A stretch of DNA of 64,000 nt from Antedon mediterranea (lineage: Eukaryota; Echinodermata; Crinoidea; Comatulida; Antedonidae). Location of the stretch: the NCBI RefSeq assembly GCF_964355755.1, contig NC_092676.1:23046288-23110287 (forward strand), in the 5' to 3' direction. Of this stretch, positions 25,076-38,861 are shown in pieces. How positions within the stretch are numbered: position 1 is the stretch's first letter; each line of letters begins with the position of its first letter. The notes below the pieces were generated by a model, which saw only the letters and a list, made by a program, of their open reading frames with translations, ran no database searches and had not been told where the DNA came from. A program made the position numbers and the translations under genes.

Positions 25076-25211
25076 TTAGGCTCTTTCTACATTCTCAAAC
25101 TTTATGTGACAAAAAAAATGGGATGTGCCCATATATGGGTACGATGATGTCATTCACTACCATGTTGGGTACACCGTACATCACACTTGTTTGATAATGT
25201 AGACATAGCTT
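25076..25211 (+). repeat. MITE family M1 copy
   Basis: It starts TAGGCTCTTTCTACATTCTC, contains GGGATGTGCCCATATATGGG and ATGATGTCATTCACTACC, and ends TTTGATAATGTAGACATAGC. Both ends are diverged but recognisable. Confidence 0.65.
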
Positions 25212-25382
25212 TAGATTTGTAAAATTTCCGTTTTCCAAAAACCGCTGCAGTGTTCCATCGACTATCTGTATCTCAGCATATGGTATTATCTGTCCATCAT
25301 GGGCAAATTCTGTAATATATACTGTGTCACATAATTATAATATGTTATGCTAAATGGAGTCTGTGTCATATAAGCTTAGGTT

Positions 25383-25881
25383 TTATTTATTTATTTATTT
25401 ATTTCGGTAGAAAAAACATATAGAGCCTATACACAAAAAAGTATTGCATTTACACATGAAGAAATAATTTCTATATGATTTACATAAATACTGTATAAAA
25501 AGTACACAAAAACATTAAAACATTAACATAGAAAAAATATCAATACATTAAGTAGTAAAAATGTAAACAAAAAACATTCAAACACGATAAAGTCATACAA
25601 AAACAAAGAAAAAATCAACCACAGCGAAAAAGTGATAAAAATTCATTAGATTGAGAGTCGGTGGAACATTGCATATGACCTATGACTGGCGCTGTATTAA
25701 AGAATTTGGCTACGATACTGGACATATTAGTTAGATGCAGAAGAATCTTCGGTACTAATTCAGTGAAGGAATGATCTATCGCACAATTAGGCCTTATGGA
25801 TAGTAGAGAATCGGATTGACGAGTTAATCGAAATAAATTAAGGATTACCACCTCACTTCCAGCAAAAGAATTGGAATACAC
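25383..25881 (-). mobile_element. Probable 3' end of a decayed non-LTR retrotransposon
   Basis: On the minus strand an 88-residue open frame (25881-25615) is followed by about 200 bases of A-rich 3' sequence and an (AAAT)n tail, seen on the plus strand as TTTATTTATTTATTTATTT at 25383-25406. A reading-frame end plus untranslated region plus short-motif tail is the layout of a LINE 3' end. The protein itself is not confidently recognised, so the LINE assignment is inference. Confidence 0.35.
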
Positions 25882-26420
25882 CTGTGTTATTTTTGGTTAT
25901 CAATCACTTAATTGGCATGCTCAACTTAACCAATTGGAAGACTAAACTTTCTATTGTATACCCTTGTTAATCGTTCGTAAAATAATAGATTGGATAAAAG
26001 TCACCTAAAATATCTAAAAGACTCTTTGAGAGATTAGATACAAACAACTTTACTGTACTTTGGTAAAAATAAGAATTAAAAGCGCTTTCGTTAACGTGAC
26101 TATGGAACAGTAGAAGAAAGCTAGGCCTATTTAATTCTAGTTGTAGTCTCGACCTCACGTGTGAAGTCTAACCAAACAAGACTAATAATGTGAGACATTT
26201 AAATAATAAGTCACTGTTAGCATTTTTTTATGGCAGGAATGAATGGTAGTGTTCATGTTTAATTTTGTTTTTACGTGAATTTAAACCCACGGCTATAGTT
26301 TTCCTAAGTAGGACATAACAACCTTTGCTGTCTTTACTATCTAATATTTCAATAGTCTAGTATGTGTATCTTTCCTAATGTATATGTAAACTGCATGTCA
26401 TTTGTTAGATGTGCCTATAT

Positions 26421-26552
26421 AAAGATCTGTCTACACCACCAAACGTTTGTGACAACAAATGTGATGTGCCCATATATGGACATGATGATGTCATATCATT
26501 GGGCACATAACACTTTTTATCCAACTAGTTTGATACAGTTTAGACAGATCTT
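26421..26552 (+). repeat. MITE family M1 copy
   Basis: It starts AAGATCTGTCTACACCACC, has GTGATGTGCCCATATATGG, ATGATGATGTCATATCATTG and GGGCACATAACAC, and ends GATACAGTTTAGACAGATCTT. Both terminal inverted repeats are visible. Confidence 0.7.
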
Positions 26553-26573
26553 ATTAGTATACACGTTAACACT

Positions 26574-26660
26574 CAGTTGCGGATCCAGGAATTTGACAGG
26601 GGTGCTAGGCTGTTATTGAAGAGTTTAGCTCAATGTTCTATCCTTTGCATTGGAAGTGGG
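26574..26660 (+). repeat. hAT-like element terminal fragment
   Basis: It begins CAGTTGCGGATCCAGG, close to the CAGTGGCGGATC start common to a group of hAT-type elements, and is followed by G-rich sequence. A second fragment with the end GATCCGCCACTG lies at 37030-37079 in the opposite orientation. Only the termini support the call. Confidence 0.35.
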
Positions 26661-29600
26661 GGCAATGGGGGTGGACTATTCTTTCCTTGGTCGACCTATG
26701 ACCCTTGTATTGACAAGAATTGGAGATTAATGGTTTTGCTTGCTTTGGATTTTGAAATAATTATTTAATTAGGCTAGACGTTTATTCTCAATTAAGCACA
26801 ACTCTTTATAATCCTGGTTTCTTCTTTGATTTTGACAAACTTGCATAACATACGGCCCTTATTGACATGCTAATGATAACTTAGTAAATCGCCTTGAGTC
26901 CAGAAGCTGAAAATCTTTTAAGGGTTATACGCTATTTAGAAAATTATAGAACAAAACTTTAAGACAGACTGTTGAACGACTTCCGCTGGAATACAATATA
27001 GGTGTGTACTATATAATACATTTGATTTGATCTATTGTATAAGGATTATAGAATACAAACAGTAGCAAAGTTGTATAAGTGCATATTAAAGTTATATATA
27101 GCGAAACCACTAATCATTAACTTACAATATCGTTTAAATGGTGTAGAAACCGCAGAAGTAAAACACAGTTGTATAGCTATAACGTGTAGGCCTACTTATA
27201 GTAGAGCAATCTGTTTGCAATCATATTGCTTTTTTTCTTGCAATAAATGATGACTGAGTGTGAAACGACCAATAATTGTGTAAATAATGTATTTGTCACT
27301 CTCATAACATAACATAATAGTTAAAAAGCTTCATCAAAATATATGACAAAAAAATAAAAAAATAAATCAGCTTTCACTAATCTAGTTTTGGTCTTTAACG
27401 TAAAATGCATTTATTTTAACACAATTTATTGTAAAGATTTATTGTAAATTAAATAATTTCCTTATCTTAAGCGTATTTCAAATAAAGACCCATCATGCTG
27501 TTCTAGTAGATACTTTTAAAGTTTAAAATTAAAAGATATTTGTCTATAAACCAAACTAAATTAGATTTCTCACAGAAATATTATACGTGAAGTTGATATT
27601 GATGTAGGCATAATAATGGTAAATTTCGAATCTGACATAATTTCTATTAAGAAATCAGCGAGGGGTTTATTGGGGCATTTTTTTAGATATTGGCTAATAG
27701 GATCATAGTATTTTCTGTTATTGTCAATTATTGCCACGAAAACGTGGATACAGCAATCTTACAGTCAAGTCAATATGGCGGCGATGTCAAATTGTCTTTT
27801 ATTACGTATATGTAACCATACATGTTGCTTGGCATTAAACAATTTATGTTTCATGATACACTTCTGAGTTTTCCGTGATTGCATAATTTCATCAATGTTG
27901 TTTATGTAAAATGATGGGCGATAGTATTTCGGTTTAATTGCAAATGTTGAATATATGGTTTCAACTTTATACGTAGATGTCGAAATTAGGCTTTATTGTA
28001 TTATTGAATTGAAAAATCGTATAGTTTCAATAATAAATTTGACATTTACAGTGTTTCTGAAGTAAACGTAAGTTCAAACTTACTAGGCCTATTTGATTTG
28101 ATAATAACTCACTCAATACAAATAAAACGAGACAGTTCACACACGCGGATACCGGTACGGTATAGGCCCTAATGGAAAACTACGGAAAAATGAAGTTTAT
28201 AAATATTATAGAACCGTATATGAATTTAAACTAAATTCGCCCAAGCAGACATGGCATTACGGTTAGATTACTGTAATGCCATTTTGATGATCTACCAACA
28301 AATTCAACTTCTTTTAAATACTACAACTGGATTCTTGTATCTGTTTTTCTCTCATCTTTATTTTTAAGAGTGATTAACATTAGAATCTGTATGGTTATTT
28401 ATTGGAATGCTTCCATAATCAAACCTAATCACATTCACTTAATTCATAACTAATTTGTTCATCTTTGTGATGAATGTTGATTAATAAATCAGTCTCTTCG
28501 TTGTTGCAATCTGGTGACCTCGTGACGACGGGGCAAACATTGGTGATCCAGACAAAATTCGCTAAAGTACTATTTCAGTTTTCACTGGGTACTGGGTAAG
28601 TCAACTAGCCTCTTTCTCCCTAAAAATATTACCTAAACTGATTATAGCAGGCCTATTATTTGTTCTCGCTTGGTTCCCACTAGGACCAAACGCAAGTGAG
28701 TTGATCAATCACAAGCGACAGTTAGAATAATCTATCGCTTGCGATTGGTCAAATCACTTTTGCGTTGCACTTACGCCCGTGTGTTGCGTCTTAACGTAGC
28801 TTTAACCCCGTGTACTTTTAATAAATTTATCTCTATAAAATATTCATAGAATAGCAAGCACGCGTCCTTCCTCAAAGGAGGAATTATGCGGTCAATCAGA
28901 AGTTCTTTCTTGTCATAACAATCAGTATATCGCATATCAAATCTAGCAAGCCTACAGCGTACATGTAATTATTCTAAATAGACAGCAAATTAAACCAATC
29001 ATTACTGTCTTAACACATAATTACTGCTTAAAGTCGAATAGCAATTCGATATTTAACTTGGTTCAGACCAAGTACTTTAGTAACTTCAATATTGACACTG
29101 TACACTGTAAGTAGTCAGAATCTACGTTCACAAGCTGATCGCTGACTATAGAAAACTTACTTGAACCAATACAGTCATTAATACTTCCATTATATATGTG
29201 CATTTAGCGAACATTGATAATACAAGCTTTTAACAGGTATGGCTTTTATAATCTGGCGACGGAAGTAAGCTCGGAGACAGTAATCAAAGCCTAGGGTTAC
29301 CCCCTTGTCTACGCCCAGACAATCCCAGCTTCTGGCTAGAAATCGTGCAAACTAATAGGGACGTAGAGTGAGTTGTGATTCCCCCAGGATGGCAGGCAAT
29401 GTATACAGAAAGGTCAAGACTAAATGTAATCTCAGCCCAATATCAGTGTAGGCCTACAGTGAATTGACTTGTAGGATTTGAAGTTAATCTATCCACAATA
29501 GATGCTCAACAATTAGTAACAGAAATTATATAGATTTAGTTGTCGATAACACGTATGATTGGGATAGCCGACGACTGAATACAAACTAGTCAACATCCCC

Positions 29601-31143
29601 GGGCACAATACCTTGGTCCGCTATTAGAATTCAGTTGTCTTACTAACTGCAAACATCGATAAGAAAAGACGTTCAATTCACAGCTTAAACTTAATTACAA
29701 CTCAATCCAATAGCAAATATGATCTTGAAAGTAAACCCTGGTTTTTCTATAGCCAGATTGATCACGTTTCTGAATGAGTGTATTTGTCATTCTTAGGCGA
29801 AATATGTAGGCCTATGTTACGGCACAAACATAAATCTCCTTGCACTGACCATGTAATTTACCACAACCTATATATAAACTAAGATGGGTAACTAAACCTA
29901 AAATATAACTGTACGCAAAACATATGCCATATATTAACTTTAATGAACAAATAATGCTAACTTGTTCTCGTTCTGGTGATGGTATTGTTTCATGGATTTT
30001 GATTTCCACGCAGGTATGGAAATGAGAAAGGAAAGATGAAAGAAATTCTTAATACATTATTACAGTCTTATATTATATACTTTGTACATCATTGTACATT
30101 TTGCACACATTCTTGCTTATTAATATATGATAAATCACCTTCCTTTCTTTACCAACTTTTTTAAAGGTAAATCTTTTGAATTACTATTCAAAAACGTGCA
30201 AATATATAATCATTTTTTTAATCTATCTACCCAGTCGAAATACTTAAATGTATAGTTTCTTTTAGACTAAATCATTAATTTTACTAATGAGAATATTACT
30301 CTCTAATTATCAATGTTTAGTACTATACTTTATGGCGTTAAAACATCCCCGGGGGTTCCTCCTCAAATACCTGAACTAAGTTAATTTGGTTCATTAAATC
30401 ATCAATACACGTCATCACTAACTCTAAAAAACCTAACCAATGATGTGGAGTTGATAGGCCTACTAATTATTTGATACACAGTGCTGACAAACACAGATTA
30501 ACTTCTGTTACATGTAACAATTCAAAGTTTCTAGTATCTCTTCATCCTTTGATGAGTCAGATTAATGAGGTCATACACATTTTGATTGGCTTGCCATCAC
30601 AATAATGTGATCTAGATACAATCCGATTAACATTGAGATCTGATATTGATTGACAATCTTAGGTGTAAGTAAACAATACATACTAGTAATTGAAATACAA
30701 TAGTAACAATAATTTAAATACAAACAATAAAAATAATGACTGGAAATGATCTAAACGCTGATGATTTTCTAGTGTTGATACGACGCCCTCGATAGGCCTA
30801 TACTTTTACTTGAGACTCAAAACTTAATTACTCATTATAGACCAATCTATCTTGTTTCCATTTGCAATAAAAGAATGATACAACTACTATAAAGGCCTTG
30901 ATAAAATAAATGAAACACAATTATTCATAATTTCTTCAGTGTTTCAAACAGTTGAAAGCAATTAATGAAACTGTTAACGATCAACATAGCGGACCAAGAG
31001 AAGACTGATTCTTTATTTTACTTTATTAGTTTATTAGTTGCAACTTCAAGAAGTGAGTCTTTCCGGTTCTTATTATGTGCGACTGATTTGTTAGTAGACA
31101 CTCAAGCGCAGACATGTTTATGCCAAAATAGACTCCGTTGTTG

Positions 31144-31442
31144 TTAAAGATGTACTGTCCCCCTGAAAAAAATAATTCTTACAATTTAACCAAAAATTGG
31201 ATCAAAACAGAAATTATTTACCTGAAATAGCCAACGGATTTGATTTAATCTAACCAGGGAGTTGTTATTAGATTATTAGCTAATAACAACTCCCTGATCT
31301 AACCATTTTATTTTGTCAATTAGTGAAAACATTTTTGTTTTTATGGAAGAGATTTACTCTATTAAAACTACAAAATTAACTTTCAAAGTCTGATTTAATT
31401 AATCTTCATTTTTTTATGTTTCGGGGGACAATACATCTTTAA
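31144..31442. mobile_element. TTAA-flanked MITE with internal 17-bp palindrome
   Basis: The ends are TTAAAGATGTACTGTCCCCC and the inverted GGGGGACAATACATCTTTAA. TTAA at both borders is the target-site signature of piggyBac-like elements. In the middle, CAGGGAGTTGTTATTAG (31255-31271) is mirrored exactly at 31280-31296 across an 8-base loop. At about 300 bp with no open frame, it must be non-autonomous. A related end occurs at 33-66. Confidence 0.7.
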
Positions 31443-32352
31443 CCTTTTTGTCAAACCTACTCTACTACACACTTTGATAAGATTTCATATTTGGTGATAT
31501 TGTTTGCACAAAATCAACATCTGCAGAATGATCAGATCACCTTCATTAGTAATACTTGCCTTACATTGATGAAATATCTCATAATGATTTTAATTGTGAA
31601 TTAAAACAACTCACAGCTTATCTCACCTTTTGCTGTAATTGTATTCTCAGGTTTGTGTATCATTAGTGACGATTTAGGTATTTAGAAAACAATGCATTTC
31701 CTAATTTCAAGTCAAGAGTCACCATGAAAGCTAATCATTGTCTGCTTCTTATTCGCGCCAAATTCTCATGTGTACGAATGTGAAACTGCCATGAAAACTC
31801 GTCGCAGTAATGGAATGGTACTTTAATCTACTATACTTCTCCAGTCAGTCGGATAACCAGTAGAATTATCCCCTGTTTGTGACTTTTTGGTGATCTTTTC
31901 AAACCTTACAGTGCATGTAATGAGGTTTGTTTATTTATTTGCCAATGCAAATGAAAGCCAGCCTTTCTAAACAGTCTTCCGCCGTGTTGCTTCCATTCTG
32001 GGAGTAATTCTTCAGCGTGTCAGCTCTTTGATTGACTTTTCGGTGTATCAAGCCAACCGAACAGGTTCTCACCGCCCAGAACAGTCTTCGACTTTTTCCC
32101 AGTCTTTGCTACCATAAGAACCTTTGTTCAAGCAACTTACAAATGTCAACACAAATTGCTTTTAGAGTAACTGAATCATAGATGGATTTGAATCGAAATT
32201 TCTTCGGTTTATTTGCTAAGAAAAGTTTCTCATCGGATATCATTAGAGTTTTTTCTGTCTGACTGGGTTTCTTTTTCTGTTTCACTTTAAAAAGTTGAAA
32301 ATTCACACGCCTAATTGTTATTTTGCTTTCAAATTGTTATTTTAAAGTTTTT

Positions 32353-32378
32353 TTATACCAACTTTTAAGTTGGTATAA
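32353..32378. repeat. 26-bp near-perfect palindrome
   Basis: TTATACCAACTT and AAGTTGGTATAA are separated by only two T. No element boundaries are visible around it. Confidence 0.5.
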
Positions 32379-35300
32379 AGTTACATTCATTCGAGCTTTC
32401 ACAATGATTATTAATAAACATTACACGTATGTAGAAAATATTCAAAATATGAAATACCATAATAATTGTAACATGCATGCAAGGCCTACAATGAAAAAAA
32501 TCCATAATGTGTAGTTTTATGCTATTAGGCCTTCCTTTTAAGGTTTCGTTTTTGTAAATATCCCACAGTGAGACTTAATTTGACAAAAGTTAAATAAAAA
32601 TAGTTTTCCAATCTGAAGTTTTTTTTGTTATCATTCATTTCGTTTTCTAAAGATTTTTGCTTGTCTTTTGCGAGATACACTTACATATATTCTCATTTTC
32701 ATTAAAAAATACTCGATGTGCATAATTTTAGTTTGATTTTTCGGTTTTGTATTATTTTTTGTTGTACAGTATATATAGAATATTTATTCTTAAATAAAGT
32801 GATCAAATTAAATCAAATAATTAAATCACCAAATCGTAATCTTCAACATTTGTGATTGTTGGCCTAATCGATCATTGAGGTTACGGTACTATGATCTCAC
32901 GAACAAAAATACATAATAGTTTCATATTATAGGTGTCATATTTTAATATTTGTTGAGAAATTTTAATTCCCTTGCAACTAACATTATATTTGATACAATA
33001 GATATGTATGCAACAGGCGTTATAGCCTTCAAAATGTACGTCATGGTTTGGCGTAATAATCATTTACATCATTCAAAGCAACAAAAAGCTAAATTGATTT
33101 TCTATCTTTTTTGTCAATATCTTAACACGATATGAAAATGACATGATCATACGATTAAAAGTGCGTTTGTTAAATGTCATGGAAGTTTTCGGAGATGTTT
33201 AGTCAGGGTGGAGATGCGGGGGTTGAATCTGGATTTGAGGTGATAATTTATGCTTTCAAGCTTATTGTTTCACACAATACAATATAATACAGAACATAAA
33301 TTAATAAATATAATTGTTTGAGGAGGACGCATTAATAAGCCAAGGCTTTAAGTTTGGTCCTCCAGATAAATAAATATATATTTAATTTAAGTGAGAGAAA
33401 AAAAAACACTTCCTTCTTTCGTCTAATTGACAAATAAAATTAAGCAAAAAGGCACATTAAAGAGAAAAAAAAATATTCTTAATGCAATTGTGAATACTAT
33501 GAATACTAATACATACTAATGTTCTAACAATTTGAAATCAGTATTTGTTTTTATAATGTTTTAAATGAATTTATGATGTGTATTGCTTTGACATACATAA
33601 TTGAAAAAAAAGACAAAAAACAGCTTTCGGCTGATTTACAGATATTCTAATTATTAAATATATGCTAGCAATGTCTACGAGTGATCAATATAACTCGGAT
33701 TGGATAATTTTTTGAGTAAAATAATGTGTTATAGGCCTAAACTAGTAAAATGTTTCCTTTGGTTCTGTCTGTGTATAACAAATATCAGGTAAATGCTGGT
33801 AAATTCACAGATTAATTTGCATATTATTGGCACAGAACAACTTTTAAGATGATTAAAAAGATATTATTGTTATGTATTGTATTAATTCATAAACGAAATA
33901 AGCTTAAGAGACTAATCCAAATAATTGTCTCTTTTAGAGGAAGTCATTTTTAAAAGGTGCGTTTATCTTTTTACACAATCTGCTTTTCATTAATTTGCAT
34001 TGGAACCAGACTTCAAAGATTCCGATATTTCATAAAGCGTCATAATCCTAAAATTGATTTTTATCGTCTGTTTTGTCACGTGTTCCGCAAGCCAGACGAT
34101 TAAATCTCTCCGCACGGAAGGGGCATACCGAAAAGGGGGTAAGTGTCAAAGCCACTTGCTAATTTCCTCAACTTTAAATATGCACGCATGCGTGTCGTCG
34201 GATTGAGGAACACATTGACCTAGTGTTAAAGTTATGAATGGATTTAAAGTCGAGCTGTCACCTTAGGCCTAGCGAGGACAGGTGTAAGCATCGAGCCGAC
34301 TGGATTGCCTCTCCACCCGGGCGGAAAAACAAAGTATATGTCACAGCACACTCTGTCAAGCTAATCTCCCCTTGACTGATGTTCACTGACTGCAAAATAT
34401 CGTTTTCTTTCTGAGCATAGCACTGTGCAACAGTTATAACTAATAAGTAGTGTTGTTAAAATCTTGTTCGGCTTATATTGTAGCCTATGGGTATATTAGT
34501 TGTGAGTATAAAGACTAAACTTTATTTTCACTGCCCAAATCCGCAGATTATTCCTCTACAAGCGGATTTTTTATATTGTTTAACGCTAACTACGGCGGAA
34601 GGAAAGGATTTGAAATCCTAAAATTGATACAGAAATTCTAAGGCCTTAAGCAAAACGCAACAGTTTCTCTACTAATATTTTCTTTTGGATTTTCATTTTT
34701 CAATCGACTGAAAAAAACAATTGGCAATTTAATACATTGATTCTGAAAGCCATGCATATTTCTATTAACGTTTGTTTTTCCATTCATTATGAAAAATAGC
34801 TTTTTGTCTTTGAAACAAAGGTGTTTGGCTTCCCTTTGGCTAAATGAATGGTATTGAACAAACACTTCATACAGGTATAAACAGGTAAAAAAACAAAGTC
34901 ACGGGATCGGAAAAATTGTCCCCTGGATAGAATAAAATAACCCTTGATAAGATTAAAAAATAATTTCTTCAAAAGTTTTATTGGTTTATGATTTAAACTT
35001 ACGTTTACTAATCCAAATAAAAATATACTTTAAGGGACTAGGGTTGATTAATTTAAATGTACTTACTTGAATGACATTGGTGTACAGACGTCAACATGTT
35101 GTCAACTATTGTACACATTTTAACTTAAGTATGTATAAAAATTGACTGACGTCAGATATTTGCCAAGTACTAAATGCCAACTAAATGTTTGTGTGCATGT
35201 ACACGATACACAGCATACTAGCGGTATATCCGTCTTTTTACATATTATGGTTCTTTTTTCCTGATCACTACAATCTGTCGGTCGGTCGGTAAACAATAAC

Positions 35301-36083
35301 TTAAATTTGAGCACGCGACTGCTATATGGCCTTGTTTTTTTTACATTTGGTTATATGATTAAAAATTTAGTTTAGGTATGTACACTAAAACATTCTTAAA
35401 AATCTGACATTGTAGGCCTACATTTAAAATTATCATAAAAGCAGAAAATATACATAGGCCTACATACATGCGAACACATAACACTATTACATAAGATATA
35501 ACCACACATTAATGTGAAGTATATATAAAAGAGTAAAACTCGCGATGTTAAAAAGTGTATTTACGTCTTGCGTACAATTTAAAAATAACAAAATAAAAAA
35601 AAATATACAAAAAGTCACATAATTACAAAAAGCATTTCAATATATAATGTGCTTGGGTATAATAATAATAATTATATATAGGATTTATAAAATATCAAAC
35701 ATACTAAACAAACCCATATTTTCTTTGATGTTAGCCTATTTTTGTTTTGTTGTTGTTACAAGCTTATTCATGGTTTATTAAATGGAATGTTCTGTTTTGT
35801 ATATACTCCAAATTGTTTGTGAAACATTTTCTCCATTCAACCATGGAGGTATAAAAACATTCAACCATGTATTATATCCTAAATATATTATAGAACTTGA
35901 ATGGCGATAACATTTGCAGGAAAAATCGAAAAAAATGTATGCCTACTGTATTCAGTTATTCATGTAAATAACATTACTATTGTATTATAAGAGTGTGTTA
36001 GCTTAAAACCATGCTAATTACGAAGACGTGCTTCGCGGTACACAGAGTGTGTTGAACTTCAGATTTTTAATTTCGTTTATTCG

Positions 36084-37330
36084 AATAAAGGCCCCGTGGC
36101 GTTTATTTTTCAGGAACGTTTTTTAGGGGAGGGGATGGTGGTTACGTTTAATCAAGGGCTTTTATTTTGTTGGGTGTAATGTGGTGTAATGTATAATAAA
36201 ATAAAATACCTTCTAGATATGAAAAAATAGACATACAACACAACTAATAGAAGTGATAAAATACAGTTTAAAAATGTATCAAAATGGTTCTTTAGAGTGC
36301 AATGAAGGGGTAATGCATTCATTATTCATAACCCTGGGTGTACATATAGCAACTCGTCATAATGTCAATCAAATGAATATCTTAAAATGATAACTGTACT
36401 GCTATTATCAAAGCTGAAACTTTCAGAGTATTTTCTCAAAACTTTTAGAATATTCAATTCTTAAAATATCATATAATCTAACTTTAAGCGATTTAAATTT
36501 GAATTAAAATATGGCGGGCATAATAATTCGTTGAGACTTTACCAAACTGCAGCTTTTTACACATTTACGTAATAGAATCCAGAGCCGTCGTCAATGAAGC
36601 ACGCGCGCGTATTAAACAAATCAAGCATAAAACAATTAAAAATCTCACCAACTCAAAATCAGCATATCATAAACATACGCAATTAGTTAGAATCAAAGTA
36701 ATTAGTCAATCGGATTAGTAGGCCTGTCAAATCGGCTTATATTGTTTTGAATCTATTCAAGTTCTGTATATATGAACTTGGATAAGACGGTGTTAATTGC
36801 TTTTTATAACAACTTATATTTCGCCAGGTGACACAGTTTAGTTTAGTACACAGTATCCTCTTTGTTGCAAAACGTTAGAGTATAATGCGAGAACTTGTAA
36901 AATTATTGTTTTATATATAAGAAAATAAAACAAAATTTAACAGAACCTATATATTTATTGCTTGCTATAATATACAAAGAGGCGCAAATTGTAATGCAAA
37001 AGGACATCAAATTAAGCCCAGCCCTTCATTTCACCATTTTTATGCCCTGTGTGCCCCTCCTATTTCAGATCCGCCACTGTTACATATTCTTGGAATTGCA
37101 TGTCACAATGTTGCTACTAGAAGTCCGATAAATTCTAAATGTTTTCGTATGCTATCAAAACCTTTGTTGTTTTTGTTCATTCTTTCAGATGATCAAGTCA
37201 TAGGCCTATACAAATAAAAACAAGAACTAAACAAAATACATGCACATGCATGTTCTATGAGGAAGGGGTGGGTGGCGTTTATTCGATGGAGGCGTTTATT
37301 CAAAGCGGGATACTGTTTATTCGATCAAAT
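36084..37330. repeat. Dispersed GGCGTTTATTC repeats
   Basis: GTGGCGTTTATTTTTCAGG occurs near 36098, followed by a G-rich stretch. At 37273-37330 there are GGTGGCGTTTATTCGATGG, AGGCGTTTATTCAAAG and ACTGTTTATTCGATC in near-tandem. The two clusters may be the ends of one degraded element or two fragments of the same repeat family. Confidence 0.35.
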
Positions 37331-38861
37331 AAATACGATGTTTTTAAAATTTGATTTACTGCATTCGAATATATTATTTCTAAATTATGGAACAAATTGA
37401 AGGTGTGAAACCAGCTTATATGCCCAAAGGCTGGCTCCGGGAGCTTACCACAGCTGGGAGGAATGGATGGGCCTTACAATGTCCAAATAATATGGCTAGC
37501 TGCACAACAACAACGTAAAAGAATTATACGGAAGAAAACTATGTTTGAGAAACAACTTAAGAAACTTACTTTTAACTACATTCAAATGCTTGGTATTAAA
37601 TAACTACTAAGTATTTTGTAAACATCTCTAAGTTTAAAAGTGAGTCAGTCTTTTAACTAAGTGTCACACTGAGTGAGACTTTTCACACGGGTGTGGTTAC
37701 TAATGAATCCAAATAATACGAATGGTACTTAAATATAACACCACAATTCTACTTTGTAATTAAGTCAACAGAGACTACAATTTAAGAACACAATACTCGT
37801 AGTCGGTATCTCTTTCAAGTATTGCAACAGGTCAACAAGATTTGACCATTTCAATATGTATTCTTTGTCCTAAGGATTTATCTTAATGGTTAGAGAGATG
37901 CATGTAACTTAGTAGGCCTACTGTGACGTTGTCTGTAAGCTTACAACTTATGTATCCTGTACATTAATTCTCATGAAAAGTATATACTTTAGCTTATAAT
38001 AATATGCAAACTGTTAAAGCATTTATCATTGGTAATCCCCAATTTTAAATAGAAACCCATCATCGAAACTAGAAAACCAAGAACCAAGATAGTTTATTTT
38101 AGATAGAAAACGTTTCAATTGTTAATGGTAATAGTATTTCAGAATAGATCTAATAGGGTGAAAGATGGCGCTACCGAAAACAACAGACCAGTCTTGATGG
38201 TGTGTGGAAAACTTTTCATATATGGCGGCGCCTGTGCGAGGAAGATGAGTGGCGGGTTTATTTTTTTTATAGTATAGACTATTATCAACATTAGTTATCT
38301 TTTTAAATACATATTTCGTTTTATGCTCAATCCCTCTCCATTCTTATGTGAAATATGGATCAGCCACTACATATGCCTCGTGTGTAAAATGAACAGACAA
38401 TAGGCCTACTGTATTAGTTTTATTTTTACACTCCAGTCTAGGCCTATATTTCAGAATGTATAAATGTCATAGAGCATCACATGTCACTATTGTTTTGCTG
38501 ACGTGTCATTAAATTGTAGCCTTATGAGCAATAATTAATTTGTTTAAAGTTTTTGTAGGGAAGGGGGATAGAACACCAAGTCCTCCAACATGACACGTTT
38601 CACGTTTGTCAGTTAGGCTAAATATTACCAACTGAAGTGGATACTATTCTGAAGAAGTCCATCGCTGGAATACAGAAAACTGTCCTCAATATTAGTTTTT
38701 ATTCGATCAACAGTAGGCCTATAGGCCAATTTACAATAAGCTTACTGCGATTCCTTGTTTAATATAAAAAAAAACCAGATAAAGCATCAAATAGTTTTTC
38801 CTCATATTTGTGCTAGTTCAATAATTTAGTAGTAGGCCTCATCTGGGTTAGGACAACAAAA

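Larger units (their letters stand above)
24700..38861. other. 14 kb gene desert between NR2E1 and LSM10
   Basis: No exon-like frame with splice signals and recognisable protein similarity is present. The interval holds M1 MITEs (25076-25211, 26421-26552), an antisense LINE remnant (25383-25881), hAT-like terminal fragments (near 26574 and 37068), a TTAA-type MITE (31144-31442), a short perfect palindrome (32353-32378) and GGCGTTTATTC repeats (36084-37330). It also holds over half of the window's TAGGCCTA octamers. It is upstream of NR2E1 and may carry distal enhancers; that is inference from position only. Confidence 0.55.

Noticed and set aside
38219-38265. ATGGCGGCGCC start-like sequence with a YY1-like core, suggesting a hidden first exon
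   Set aside because: The frame closes after eight codons and no downstream exons could be linked.
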